Source: Durusdinium trenchii
Lineage: Eukaryota > Sar > Dinophyceae > Suessiales > Symbiodiniaceae
Reading direction: 5' to 3'
Assembly: GCA_963970005.1 (NCBI GenBank)
Contig: CAXAMN010027395.1
Location: 483,366-547,365, forward strand
Length of the DNA: 64,000 nt
Below, one piece after another: positions 31,295-42,997 of this stretch. Below the pieces are notes generated by a model, which was given only the letters and a program-made list of their open reading frames with translations, was not told the origin of the DNA and made no database searches. Each line of letters begins with the position of its first letter. Positions within the stretch are counted from its first letter, which is position 1. The translations under genes and the position numbers were made by a program.

Positions 31295-31850
31295 TTAAAT
31301 ATATTATATAAATAATCCATATAATAATTACAAAAATAAAATATTCCATCAAATAATAAAAATAATATAGCCATCATTTAATAATATAAAATAAAATACA
31401 ACATATATTATATAATAATCAATCTACCAAAAATTATTATTATAAAAAAAAATCTATCTTAAATATATATAATGAATTATTAAATATATCAATATATATC
31501 CAAAAAATATTAATATTGCAAGTAATTAAATAAATATATATTATATAATATATATATTTATATATAAAAATCTAATTAATTTAAAATTATATTTAATTTA
31601 TTTATTGAATTATTTAATTTATTTCGTCAAAATTGCAAATATATAAATATATTATTTAACCAATTAATAAATAGAAGACATTATTAGTAAATTCATAAAA
31701 TACATATTTTAAATATATAATATAATTTATTATTTATAGAATTTTAAAAACATATTGATCTTAAAATTATCTATAATATTACAATAATATATTAATCTAT
31801 TATATCGATATTTATATCGAAATCCCAATGTTATAAATCCCAAACCATCC
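31295..31850. other. AT-rich island, right of the retrotransposon
   Basis: Continuation of the AT-rich host DNA interrupted by the element. No gene or tandem period visible. Confidence 0.85.
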
Positions 31851-33290
31851 CAAACCCAAAGCAAACCAGCAATAACAACAGCAATTTGTATGTTCTACAC
31901 GGTTCTACACAATTGCAAATTCATCTAAAATGCACCACTGTCTACCAATAACAGTGGGGACGAAAGCGGAGGGAGGGCAGCAAGGCAACGCTTTTGTGCC
32001 ATGAGCGCAAAGTATTGCTGGCTAAGTCAATTGAACACTAAAAAAGAACATCGACTTTCATATTGTCTTTTCTAGGCCTTTGGCATGCTTTCTCACAAGG
32101 TCGAGGGAGGGGTCGAATGGCCTCTTTCAATTCATTATAAAGAGGGAGGGGAGGGGGGACCCCCCCCTCGACTGATCCCGCCCTTTAATTGAAAGAATCA
32201 ATTAGTTCACTGAACCTTTCAATTTTGAGCCACACTATATTTCGTAAACAACAACTTCCGCTAAGCTCCTTCTGAGCTCGCTTTCGTGATAATTATAGCC
32301 GTCTATCCGCCAACACCTCCCCAAATATATTGTACCAACCATGAATTAACAAGCTTAGATAGAAAATGATAGACACATATTTGTCTCACGTACCTTCGGC
32401 TTCCCATTCAGGGCACATCGTTGCCCTCCAATTAAGGCTTCACTCAAGCAGAAACCGCAGCATGGTCTGGACCGAGGCACAGTCCACACCATGCTGTGGC
32501 CGTACGGCAGGCCTGCACAACCAAGGACAAAGGGTCGAAATCAGCATAAAATTCATTGGCTCCATGTGATCCTTCTGCATTAGAATCATGAAGAATCATG
32601 AAGAATCTGTTGCACCACTGCTTTGCAGTTTCTGAGCGAAGTCGGCGACAGGGGGACACCGTCGGCGACAGTGACACCGACATCGAACACCACAAAGCAG
32701 GTTCATTGCGTCTCGCACATGCAATGCATCTACAGGTTGCCCCTCTATAACCCCGTTCGTTGTTTTGATGTCAGCATAGATCAACCCTGGCGAGGTGCCT
32801 CAACTCGGAGACACTTACAACTACAGCCACGATTATTTTTTCCCGAGTGGCGCCCCTGCACACAACAACAAACAAACCAGACCGCAAAAGCCTGCGCAAG
32901 TTTCCCACCACCCCCGAACCAGATTGGAACCACTCAATCCACAAGTGGAGCCAGGAGTCTTGCCGGGTGTACAGTTGCCACTGCCCTTCATGCAAAGACA
33001 AGTGCAAGGAAGCAAACACGAGAAGAAATATCGCTCAGAACTGCTGTGGCTGTGGTGCATTTGTGGGATCTGAATTATATGTGACCGTTTGGCATCGTGT
33101 CAGCATTAGCATGTGTCAGCTAAGCTGAGGATTCTGCAACAGGTGACCTTGGAGTTTGAATAGAAATCGCATTAGTCCCGCATAGTCCGAAACCAACAGG
33201 TAAACCATGGGTCATTCTTCCATGCCAACCCCGTCTGAACCGCCGAGGCACTGCCACAGTGGTTACCAATCCCGGTGACGAGACACTGGT
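31851..33290. other. non-coding, no gene recognised
   Basis: Normal composition returns. A G-run/C-run pair at 32145-32170 can fold back on itself. Overlapping ORFs on both strands at 32600-33120 lack any recognised motif. Confidence 0.45.
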
Positions 33291-33394
33291 GGGTGGGTGA
33301 AGTATCAAAAAAATTATTTACCGCATCAAAAAACTATTATTTGAGGAGATCAATTAAAAACGATTAAAAACTAATTACTTAATCAAACAAAAAC

Positions 33395-33620
33395 TATTCT
33401 GCCACGAGCTCTCTGGAATAGAGCGGGTTTCTGGTTAGTACCTAGTAGCTAATTACAGCAATTTTGTGTCCTTAGCAGAGACACCGGTGTCGTAGCTGGC
33501 CCAATACATTAGAATAGTGCAGGTTTCATATTAGTTGCTAGTTGATTAGACTAATTCGGGAGCTGTCGTAGCTGGCAAAATATATTGGAACAGTGTAGGT
33601 GTGAGAGAAATTCCTACCTA
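33395..33620. repeat. diverged tandem repeat, ~80-120 bp unit
   Basis: The words ggaatagagcgggttt, gaatagtgcaggttt and ggaacagtgtaggt recur, each following gtagctggc or a related word and followed by ttagt and ctagtag-type words. It is an old tandem duplication. Confidence 0.5.
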
Positions 33621-33779
33621 TCACAATAGTTTGGTGCAGGTAGCAGAGAAACAGCAAAGAGAAAGAGAACTAGCACAGGAGGCGTATTTGGTTGGTTAGA
33701 AGTTTTTGCACCGGGGAGTTCACCTTAAAATATTGATTTCGTGGCAGGCGCGGGTGTCGGAGATGAAGTGCAGATTTCG

Positions 33780-33830
33780 TGGCGCGGGGGGGGTTGGGGG
33801 GGGCGCAGTCCCCCCCCCAGCAGCACACCA
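33780..33830. repeat. G-run / C-run tract
   Basis: Runs of eight G repeated, followed within 30 bases by a run of nine to ten C. They could form a hairpin or G-quadruplex. Confidence 0.7.
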
Positions 33831-33894
33831 GATCCAAAGGTGAGCAGCTCGTGCTTGCTTGCTTTCTTGTTTGGTTTCTTTGCTGCAAAGCAAT

Positions 33895-34110
33895 CAAATG
33901 GAAAAAGCAAAAACAAAAAGATAAAGGAGAACAGCTGCCAAAAGCAAAAAAGCAGAAAAACAAAAACACAAAAAGCAGAAAAGCAACAAAAGCAAAAAAG
34001 CAGCAGAAGCAGAAAAGCAGAAAAGCAACAAAAGCAAAAACAACGCAGAAGCAGAAAAGCAACAAAAGCAAAAAAACAGGAAACTCATAATCAAAAAATA
34101 CAAAAACAAT
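33895..34110. repeat. A-rich repeat of aaaagcag / aacaaaagc units
   Basis: Purine-rich low-complexity DNA with repeated words aaaagcagaaaagc and aacaaaagc. It yields Lys/Gln-rich or Phe/Cys/Leu-rich spurious ORFs on the two strands. Confidence 0.8.
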
Positions 34111-34194
34111 TCCGAAAAGAAAAACGCACCTCCATTAACATGGTTGATGGTTCTTTTGTTTATTGCTGTTTAATTCTATTCTTCATTGTCCTTG

Positions 34195-34390
34195 TGGTCC
34201 TTCCTTTGTTACAGTACGTTGTTTCTTCCTGCCTTCTTCTGTCCGTGCTTCCTTACCTCCTGGCTGCCTTGCTTCCATCCTTCCTGCCTTCCTCACTTCC
34301 TACCTTGATCCCTTCTTTCCTTCCTTCCCTTCGACCAGGGGACCAGGGGACCAAGGGGACCAGGACGACCATGTGGACCAGGAGCAAGCA
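34195..34390. repeat. pyrimidine-rich tract and ggaccagg repeats
   Basis: A ccttcc-rich stretch (34200-34335) followed by tandem ggggaccag and ggaccagg words (34336-34385). Confidence 0.75.
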
Positions 34391-35468
34391 TACAAAAGAC
34401 GGAAAAGGAAAATAGTTATTTTTTGATTAGTAGTTAGTTAATTTGTTTTTGATTACGTAAAAAATTTGTTGATTCAGTAATTGATTTCTTTTTGATACAC
34501 ATGCCACAGTGGTCGCACACCGAACATGGCTCCTAAATGCGTGCATGCCCCCCGGAAAACCAAAAAAATAATGTTTCTACCTCATCCCACTTCCCAATCT
34601 GTCCCAAGCTTTCCCCAAAAAAGCAAGGCCTTCATGTCCTCCTTGGCCGTGCAGGCTTCCAACAACTTGTCAATCGGCCTCAGTCGAGTGTTCTCCGAAC
34701 CTGAGTGATTCCTGTTTGGGAACACCATCGGAAATATTGCTAATCTTGATGTTATCAGAAGAGGCGCCCCAGCTGCGGGGAAGGAGGGGCCCTTAGAATC
34801 AGAACCCCTCCCAACAAACAGCTTTCTTTGGGCAAGGGCTTCACACCGTCGAAATTCAAACTTAACCAGCAAAAAAGGTGAGGTCAACATCTTTCTCTTC
34901 AACAATCCGGTGGCCCCTGTTTAGGCATCCGACATCGCGACATATCGCGACCATCGCTCTGTTCAACAGATTGTTTCTGTCAAATGTGCCTGTGATCCAA
35001 TTCACTGTGGCGCAACTAATAGTGGTGGACCATACAGCTCCTGTTTCATCCTACACTCCTCGCAATATCCTCCAACAAGTCACCCTCCCAAGCAGCATTC
35101 TGGCCTCTATGATTCGTAAACTTGGGTTTAATTGGTGAGAGTTTGGTGCTCTTCTGCCACGGTGAAGTAGATCAATGACACCCCAATGCAAGGTTTTCTC
35201 GGTGGCAAAGGTGACTATGTGCCATGCCGATCTTAAGGTGACCACCGCGTAAATCGAAGAGATGAATCTGATCTGTTATAGAATGCTTGAAGTCTCGATA
35301 TCAATTGGTGGCCGAAGATGTTCATCGAACTCCTCCAAAAAACGCCTTCGGGGGTCCGAAAGCCACCGCCAAAGCCTTGAAGGGATACTGGTGAACATTC
35401 GAACTCTATCCAATTTTGAGGCTGCCGCGAGTTTGAGCAAAACACAGTGAGAAAAACCTGTGCGCAGG

Positions 35469-35707
35469 GGGCTGATGTAGCGAAATCCAGCTGTGCCATG
35501 GTGCTCACCCTGTTCATCCCTTCTGAAAACAAGCCACAGATACGTCTTGTTCTTGGTGAATCGCTCCTTGGCCTATTTGTCCTGCGCAGCGAGATCTCAG
35601 CGATTTCCGTTTTGTGGGTGAAGCCAAAGGTTGCTCTGGAGTTGCTGGAGGATGACAAGGCACGCCTAAGACGTGGCCCGTGCAAATCAATGGCCCTAAT
35701 CTTTTGA
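35469..35707 (+). CDS. possible 3' exon of a plus-strand gene
   Basis: After a gcgcag acceptor-like site an open frame of about 79 codons runs to TGA at 35705-35707. It has protein-like composition (IRLVLGESLLGLFVL, VKPKVALELLEDDKARL). It would end about 100 bases from the end of the convergent TIR-like gene. The opposite strand is also open, so the call is weak and no family is recognised. Confidence 0.25.
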
Positions 35708-35810
35708 CATAGGAAGCCAAAGGCAGGGGAGACCTCCCAAATGACCATCTACAAGAGCTCGCACTTTTCAGCAGCTGGCACGCATGCCCAAATGAGTTAG
35801 TCACTGTGTT

Positions 35811-38627
35811 TCAAATGGATTTGGATGGAGTCATGCCGTTTTCAGGCACTTCAGCCTTCAGCTGGGGGTCCGTTCCAAATCCTCTGGAGTTTCTAGTGGT
35901 CAGCCACCACAAGAAGAAAGTAGGCAAAAGCGATGCAGGGACACACAAGGCCGGCCCCCACATCTCGCCCGCGTAGTCCACACTCACTTGCAAAATGCCA
36001 TGCACTGCGACATTGGCCACAAGAACAACTCCAACTGCCAGCAACTTGCGGAAGATCAGGCAGCATCGGGAGGAGAACCGAATCACCAGAATAATAAGTG
36101 CAACTCCTGCTGGAGCCAGCAGAAACACACTGATGAGACCAATGATGCTCATGCCTATTGCCCCAAAAGGATCCCGTCTGTACAATCTGGCAGCGGCAAA
36201 GTCGAAGTTCACCCACATGCAAGGAAGAGCTGAAGTGACTACCAAGGAATATGGACAAAACATCCCTAAAGAGTAGCTTAACGCATCTTTCAACCTGCTC
36301 CGCACCGACATTTCAAACTCCTCAATAGAGCCAAACCACTGTTGAACGCACTGTACCATAACATGGCGGTCACATGGTATGTCTTCTCCGCTTGGATCTT
36401 TATGATTCACCGAGCAGCAATAGCATTTTGCATCTGCAACGCTAAAATTCCGCAACTCCTCCTGCATCTTCTCAACGCTCAAGACGTGGTGAACTGCAAC
36501 TGTGGACAGCAACCAACCATAAGCACAGTAGCCAAAGAGGAGAATGTATGTCGTCACTTGGCTACCAAAGGGTAGCACAACGTAGAAGCCCCACATCAAG
36601 AAGTTCCAGATAATCGATGCAATCACGAACTGTGCAAGAGAGGTAGGCAGGACCACCACATCCTTATCCTCGTGGGTCTTCAAGAACGCTGCCAACTCGA
36701 AAATGCACCACAGCCTGAGCTTGAGAGTGGAAATCACTTATCACCATGCGAGTGTGAACACACAAGGAACAAGGGTGAACTTTGCTTGTGATTCTTCCTT
36801 TATTGGAATCGTTGCCTGGTCCTTTGCTGGAATCTTACTTCCGGGCGCAGTTTGTTCATGTTTTTTCTTCTGACTTGGTTGCTGTTTCGAATCCTCAGCC
36901 CGACCCCCTCCCGCATTAGCAAGAAGTGTTCGACCGGTATTGACTGCCAAATGACGCGGATCGTCTTCAAGTCTCTTCCTTCTAGCTAGTGTGGGCACGC
37001 GCTTGGATTACTTTTGGCTTGGCTTGGCGCAATCCATCCTCTCGCGATCCAGCCTTTGGAAGTTTCGCATTCAATTGCGTTCACGTGCACCTGCTTGAAG
37101 GGCTCGCAAGAACGACCACACGGATGCATGAGGCGCTGCCCCGCGGCTAAGCATGGAACCCATTTTCCGACTGTTTGCTTCTAAACTATACTTGTTGAAC
37201 GTCTAGACTCTAAACACTCAAGTTTGATCGGATTCTTGGAACAATCTACCTTGATTGATGTGACACTCACATTTCTATTTACTAGGTTTGAGTCAAAACT
37301 CCTGGAAGATAAAAGTCCTTAATAATGATATTGAATTTTCATGAATTTTCAATATGTTCACCTGACAAATGCCTCTGACTTCCAACCTGCGTCAACCAGT
37401 ATTCAAATTCGACGGAGAAACTTCTCCCACACCATTCCCTGCATCCGTGCGCGAATCTGACATCTTCCGAACCGTGCACGCAGAAAAACACCTGTTCGGT
37501 CAGTGATGTGCAGTCTACTGGTGCGCGTAGGAAAGATCGAAGCCACCGAGCCACTCTTCGTTTCAATATGATTCAATATGCCTTTACAGTACATACATAA
37601 TCCTATGTGTATATTATACATATAGAAAATACAAAAGTGCGGCAATTCGCACAGGTCATCGTGCAAATGAACACTTCCCCAGCAGAACATTTGGTCCAAA
37701 ATGTTCCAACACCTTGGAAGTACATAAACCAAGATTATATAAAGGTACCCAGATTCTTTAGTCTGGGTTCCTGTTCGTACCCCCTGTCAATTTAGCAGCA
37801 TAAAACATCATAAAACCTCATGATTTGTCCAAAGATTCTGTTCCCAGATGGGGTGCAGCTTTAAGGCCAAAAGGGTTGGTATATAGGTATGGCAAAGAAC
37901 CAATGCTCAGGGGTCCCCCAAAAAATAACAAACAAGTGCCTAGAAGCCGCTGGCAATAGGTGCTTTCCCAAATCACCAAGAGCTTTCTCGATCGCTTCAG
38001 GCATGCACCGATATTCAACACACCCTCCGCTTTCTCATGCTCATCCCTTTGGTTGATGCAAAGGCGATCCAAAAAGACCGGCTCCTTCGGAGCGCGGAAG
38101 ATCAACACCAACACGAAGCAAAGCACGGCAGTGCAAACCGTCCATGGTGCCACGAAGAGCGGCTCTGAGCCCCAACGAGCCGCTTTCCTGAAGCCTGGTA
38201 GAAGATCGAACATGAAAAGGATCATCGCTAGCAGGGCCATCAAGTTGCTGACAATGACAGCAGCTTTCCAGTTGTAGAAAAGTAGCAAGGTCAGCGTCTT
38301 GGACCAACGTGACGCCTGCCAGCTGTGGGAGATGAATTTTGCAATCTCCTCCACTACCAAGCTGTGTTTGAACTCCACCTGTGTGGATGTGCGCAGGACT
38401 CGACCAAACCTCCTGAGCACCCGATGAATGGGTACGGCTCGCAGGAACTTCCGGTTGGTCAAGTCCATGCGTGAGAGCCACGACACCACCAGGTCCATGT
38501 CCGTCTCTGCGTGCTCTGCCGCCGGCTCTGCCGGCTCCGCCGTGCTTGCCGGATCGACCAAGACCGGCACCGGACTCGCGATCCCCTCGTCGGAGGGAAC
38601 GGATGCATCGACGGGCTCGATCTCCAT
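35811..38627 (-). CDS. TIR-like multi-pass membrane protein (two exons)
   Basis: Exon 1 runs 38627-37948 and exon 2 36714-35811; joined, the product is about 526 residues. The start chosen is the ATG at 38627, because the frame upstream to 38834 is Phe/Arg-rich and contains an acceptor-like site. An acidic Pro/Glu/Ala N-terminus is followed by FISHSWQASRWSK, two hydrophobic segments (VSNLMALLAMILFMFDLL and WTVCTAVLCFVLVLIF), FLDRLCINQRDEHEK, KLLVIWESTYCQRL and, across the junction, LWCIFELAAFLK. SHSW, CINQ and RLWCIFEL in this order are the hallmarks of a TIR-like fold family that I recall as common in dinoflagellates. Exon 2 adds about five more hydrophobic segments and a Cys/His-rich loop (DAKCYCCSVNHKD). 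Role unknown; signalling or NAD-related functions are only suggested by the fold. Confidence 0.72.
36715..37947 (-). other. GC-AG intron of the TIR-like gene
   Basis: The 1,233-bp intron begins GCTTCT after CAGCG and ends CTCAG before GCTGTGG. The join restores Q-R-L-W-C, the conserved TIR-like motif, which fixes both sites. A non-GT donor of this type is characteristic of dinoflagellates. Confidence 0.75.
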
Positions 38628-38742
38628 GGCTCCAGCGGCAGTGGAAAAAAAGAGAAAATTCGCCTTCGGTTGGGCGGAAAATGATGGAAAATGGCTTTCC
38701 TGAAGCTTGAGTAGAAGTTCTAGTATAGCTGTTGGTTTGTTG

Positions 38743-38762
38743 AGCTGGAAAAAGAAGAAAGA
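38743..38762 (-). promoter_or_regulatory. possible spliced-leader acceptor
   Basis: On the minus strand a pyrimidine tract CTTTCTTCTTTTTCCAG lies about 118 bases upstream of the TIR-like gene's ATG. Dinoflagellate mRNAs receive a trans-spliced leader at such AG sites. Only transcript data could confirm it. Confidence 0.35.
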
Positions 38763-38845
38763 GGTACGAGTACAAGAGCGACGCCTCGCTCTAGGCTGGA
38801 AGAGCAGATGACGCACCAGGAAAGTAGATGGCACAACTCCTCTTG

Positions 38846-41800
38846 ATTTGGTGATCGGCTGTAGTCAGTCAAGCTCTCATTAGATTCCTTAGATCTATTT
38901 TTCGGAGGTTTGCCATCTACGAACTTCTTCTGGTGTACTGCTTTTCTTTGCCTCTCGCCCCTTGATCCAGTCCGGCGATGTTGCAGCCCAATCCCGAGAT
39001 TGGTGTTATCCAAAGCTTTTTGCCAGATCTGATCGCATTCTTGATTGAATTGATTGACATTTTATAATTGACAATTCAACAACGTCACCATATAATTGAA
39101 TACTATCTGTTCCGCTCCAAATTCAAAAGACACATGGGTGCATCACACACAAACTAACTCAATACAGTACAAAGCGCAAATAATATCTCAATGAATCTCA
39201 ATGAGGTGTCTCTCCGATCTCCGCTGGAGTCTCGTCCAATCACCCAGATCTCGTCCGCTGCAACCGGTCCATCCCGGTCAGAGCTTCTCCACAAGATCGT
39301 CTTGAAACCGGCCTGAGAGTATCCGAATGGAAGAGGCAGGTTATCGCAGCACCTACTCGATTGAGTTGCATGAGTTGAGTGGTGGTCAGTCCGGTGTCCA
39401 AGTGACACACCGTCAGAATACCTGTTGTACTGTTACATAATATATGATTCATAGTAGACATTAAATAGAGATGTTCGGACGTATCCAGGACATATCCAGT
39501 GACCGGCCTCGGAGTTGGAGCCCAGCAAGAAAGCACTTCACCCAAAAGAAGGCAGAAAACCCCTCCCTCCGACCATAGAATCTGATAGACTGTGCTCTTT
39601 CCTATCTGCCATGAGGAAATCGTCACATATCAGCACCAGTTTTGACGGAGCTCCAGCTGCCTTCCAATAACACATCCCGTTGATTCTCTTTGCATCTCGA
39701 AAGCTCATTGGTTGCTGGGGGCAGGCCCACTTCATTCCGTCCGAAGTCATCCAAGGGCAAACCACCCCCCATCCGAATACTTGGCAGCTTTCATTGAGCA
39801 CGTCTTGGAGGGTGGGTGATTCTGATTCATCAGATCAGCAACATGAGGTGCCGCAGTCGTCTGCAAAAGCAGCTTATATAACGACATTAAGCTCGAACGA
39901 CGAAGCGCTGGGCGAGAGCAGAGCGGATCTGGTGGAGGATGGAAGGTCGAAGGATGGAAAGCAGCTGTGGGTAGCCGCGGTAGCCTCCTTTCCCACTCAG
40001 TCAGGGAACTGACTATCACTGGCTCTGTGCCTGCATCTTCCTTCGACCTTAGAGTGTGGGATACTAGATTCGCCTCCATGGGTTCGGGTCTCAACTGAAA
40101 TTCGTCCAGTACAGATGAAAAGCATACAAAAGCCAGGCCAGGCCTGGGCATGTCCAGTTCCAGCTTCCTTGAACCAGCAACCAGCCACCTTATCAACCTA
40201 TCATCCACCTGTCTGTGCCCTACTTGCTTGCCCTTTCTGCATCAAATCAACCCTCAGTCAGCCACACCTCACCCTCAGCCTCAGTCAGGCACCTCCTCCA
40301 CGGTCGACTGCATGGATCGATCAACAAGGCAGTTTCAGAGCCCAAAATGCTGCAGGTTTTGGTCGACAATTAAACCAAGCCATGGTGGCGTCCAACTTCA
40401 GCTGGATAATGATACACCATGCCAATGCCATTATCTACGTCCACATCTGTCCACGTGCGGATCAACCACTGCATTGGTCCTTCAATGCATCCCCTCAACC
40501 AAAACACACCATCCCCTCCACCTTCTGCATGCTTGAACCCAACTGTTTGGTGCACAATAACCAAAGCAGTCCAAGGAAACTGTTCCAATCATGAGGATTA
40601 ATTCTTAGCACCATGTGGCACTGAAAAACGGATTGGTCACCGTCACCGGTGATTGTTAATTGATGAGGACATACTGTTTCATGGAATGACGGCATTGGAA
40701 CCAATCCCCTGATCCTCAGCTTGGAAAACCAGCGAATTTGCAATGGTTGGATCATCGGACAGTTGTTGTCCAGCATCCACACGGAAGATCCGAGGCAAAA
40801 CTTCACCGGCCATGCGGAAAATACCTGTGCAGAATCCTGTGCCCAACTTCTGCAACCACACCCAGAGAACAAGGCCTCTTGTTTCCGCAAGATAAACAAA
40901 TTCTGGACTTTTTGTGGTCAACTGACTCTACTTCACTGCTCCAAAAATACACATCTGCAATGACCATGAACAGCTCTGGGAATCTGAGATGCCAAACCTG
41001 AAGCTTCGTACACGGAGTCCGTCAATTTGGTGCCCCAGAAGTGGGGATTCCAGACCAAGGGCAAACAGTGAGGCCTTCTGGGCGTCCCGAATCGTCGGGT
41101 ATCGTTCTCTCAGCCGCTATTCATCATGGTAATGGATTTGTCCTGAGGGGCAAACTTGGCCAAAGTTGGAGCTGTTATAGCTGCCCTAGCTGTGTGTTTC
41201 ATCGAAATATAGACATGTGACACACAGACCTATATGTGTGTACATAATATAAATATACAAATATCAACACAAAATCATAAGCAACTGCTGGCCTGTCACA
41301 CAAGTGCAGAATAGTACCGGGATCTTTGACATATGGCCTCGTGTAACCACCTCATGATACCAGTGTCGCTGGCATCCCCATGCCAATGAATAGTGATCAG
41401 GCCAAATGCTGGCCAACCCTATAAACACACCTGTGTCCCAAGCCTCAAGCTCAAAACTTGTCAAAGGACAGTGAGCCGACAAGACTCAACATGTGATTTA
41501 TCTTTCGAAGATGAAAGCTCTGCGGAATAGACAAAAACTGCTAATTCTACGGCCACATCTGCTGCCCGAGCTTGTTAGTTTTGTGATTTCTTTCTTATTC
41601 TGTCTTGATGTCACCCACACCTAAGTGAAATTCAAACGTGCCTGAAAGGTGGCCATATCCGCCTTGAGTTCAGGATCTGTTAGGACCTGAGTTCGCTGAC
41701 GCCATGGGTTCCTGCTTCTTTTCTTTCTTTCTCTCCCTTTCAGCGCTTGGGGCAAATGAGCATTTCCAAGCCCAACCAGGCAGGTTCCGACTGATGCAGC

Positions 41801-42980
41801 AGCATCTGTCAGCAAAATCACGCAACGTCTCATTTCAAGCTGAAGACCGCCCAACTTCTGACTACTCCTCCCATGTGTCTGGTCTCATCTTGGAGGATCC
41901 GCACCACTCGACACCTGAGGATCCGCACGTGAAGCATGAAAATGCCCTTGGACTTGAACGCCGCATCCATAGCGCCTGGCGCGTTTTTGGCTCACCGCCA
42001 TTGATCCGCACTGGAGATGGAGATCACCCCCTGCCAAAACCTCCAGGAGAACACTGTTCGAGGGTGATGGTGGAGAAAGCGAGAGCCCTTGAAGGCCGAT
42101 GAAACATGATGAAATTATATATATATATATATTAATTGCGACATTCATGCGCAGGAAATGTAATTACTGTCCTTGGTCCTCCTGCAATGAATCGGCGTTT
42201 GTTTGCTGCAGGTGAGAGCCCCGTTGAAACGATAAACAGAAATCTGTTCTGTCTGTGTGGGAAGCTCCAAGCACCCTTCCAGGATCCAACGAGTCAATGG
42301 ATATCCGCCCAAACGAGGGCAATCCGAAGGAAACGAGTCATGCTCGATTGTGCCTGGAAAACTGTCCAATTCCCATCCGCAAACAGTATAGGATTTGGCA
42401 AATGCATGTGCAGTGGCACTGCGGAACTATCCGCTACATAGCACTCAAATCATTTGAGCACAAGGAATTGCATGGAATTGCCCTGAGCCAAAGATTGTCC
42501 AACAAAAACAGAGATTCCATGGTAGCCCCCAAAGGCACCAGTTGGCAAAAGAACAAAGGTAAATTGGTAACTCCCACTTGGTTGAGGAAGAGTCATGCGT
42601 CTTCCCCTGCAAAAGGCAAAATGCAAAGGCAAACTCATAGTTGGTAGATACATGTAGATACCCTGAAGTGGTTCGTTCCACGTAATGTGCACGCAATGTA
42701 GCACCCCCATAGTTTTTTCCTCACCTTCGAGCTGCTCGCAAGAGGAGACCTGCAGGCAGCACACTGCCCTGTTTGGGCCTTCACCTGTGTTTGGGCCTCC
42801 AAAATTGGTCCCCACAGGCCGCAACAAACTCGTCAACAAAACCGTAGAGCATCTTGTGTCAACGTCTTCACCGCAAATCAAAAAGCAGCTGAACCACTAC
42901 AGGTCTGACTCGTTTGTCCCAGTCTTCCACCCGTTCAACGAATTCAAAGAGAATGCCAACAGCCACAACCTCTCTGACGA
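38846..42980. other. long interval without a recognised gene
   Basis: Between the TIR-like gene and the last recognised exon of the ThDP enzyme gene. ORFs occur on both strands (for example 40115-40594 and 39747-40208) without motifs. A TA run lies at 42113-42133. It probably includes the 3' exons or 3' UTR of the minus-strand enzyme gene. Confidence 0.4.
42113..42133. repeat. (TA)n microsatellite
   Basis: About ten TA units. Similar short runs occur at 44963-44979, 48627-48642, 50291-50302, 56748-56760, 58892-58911 and 60836-60850. Confidence 0.85.
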
Positions 42981-42997
42981 TTCCGCCTGGAGGCCAT

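Noticed and set aside
33741..34415. 224-codon plus-strand ORF rich in Lys, Gln and Arg
   Set aside because: It spans three low-complexity tracts (G/C runs, A-rich repeat, pyrimidine tract), and its composition only reflects them.
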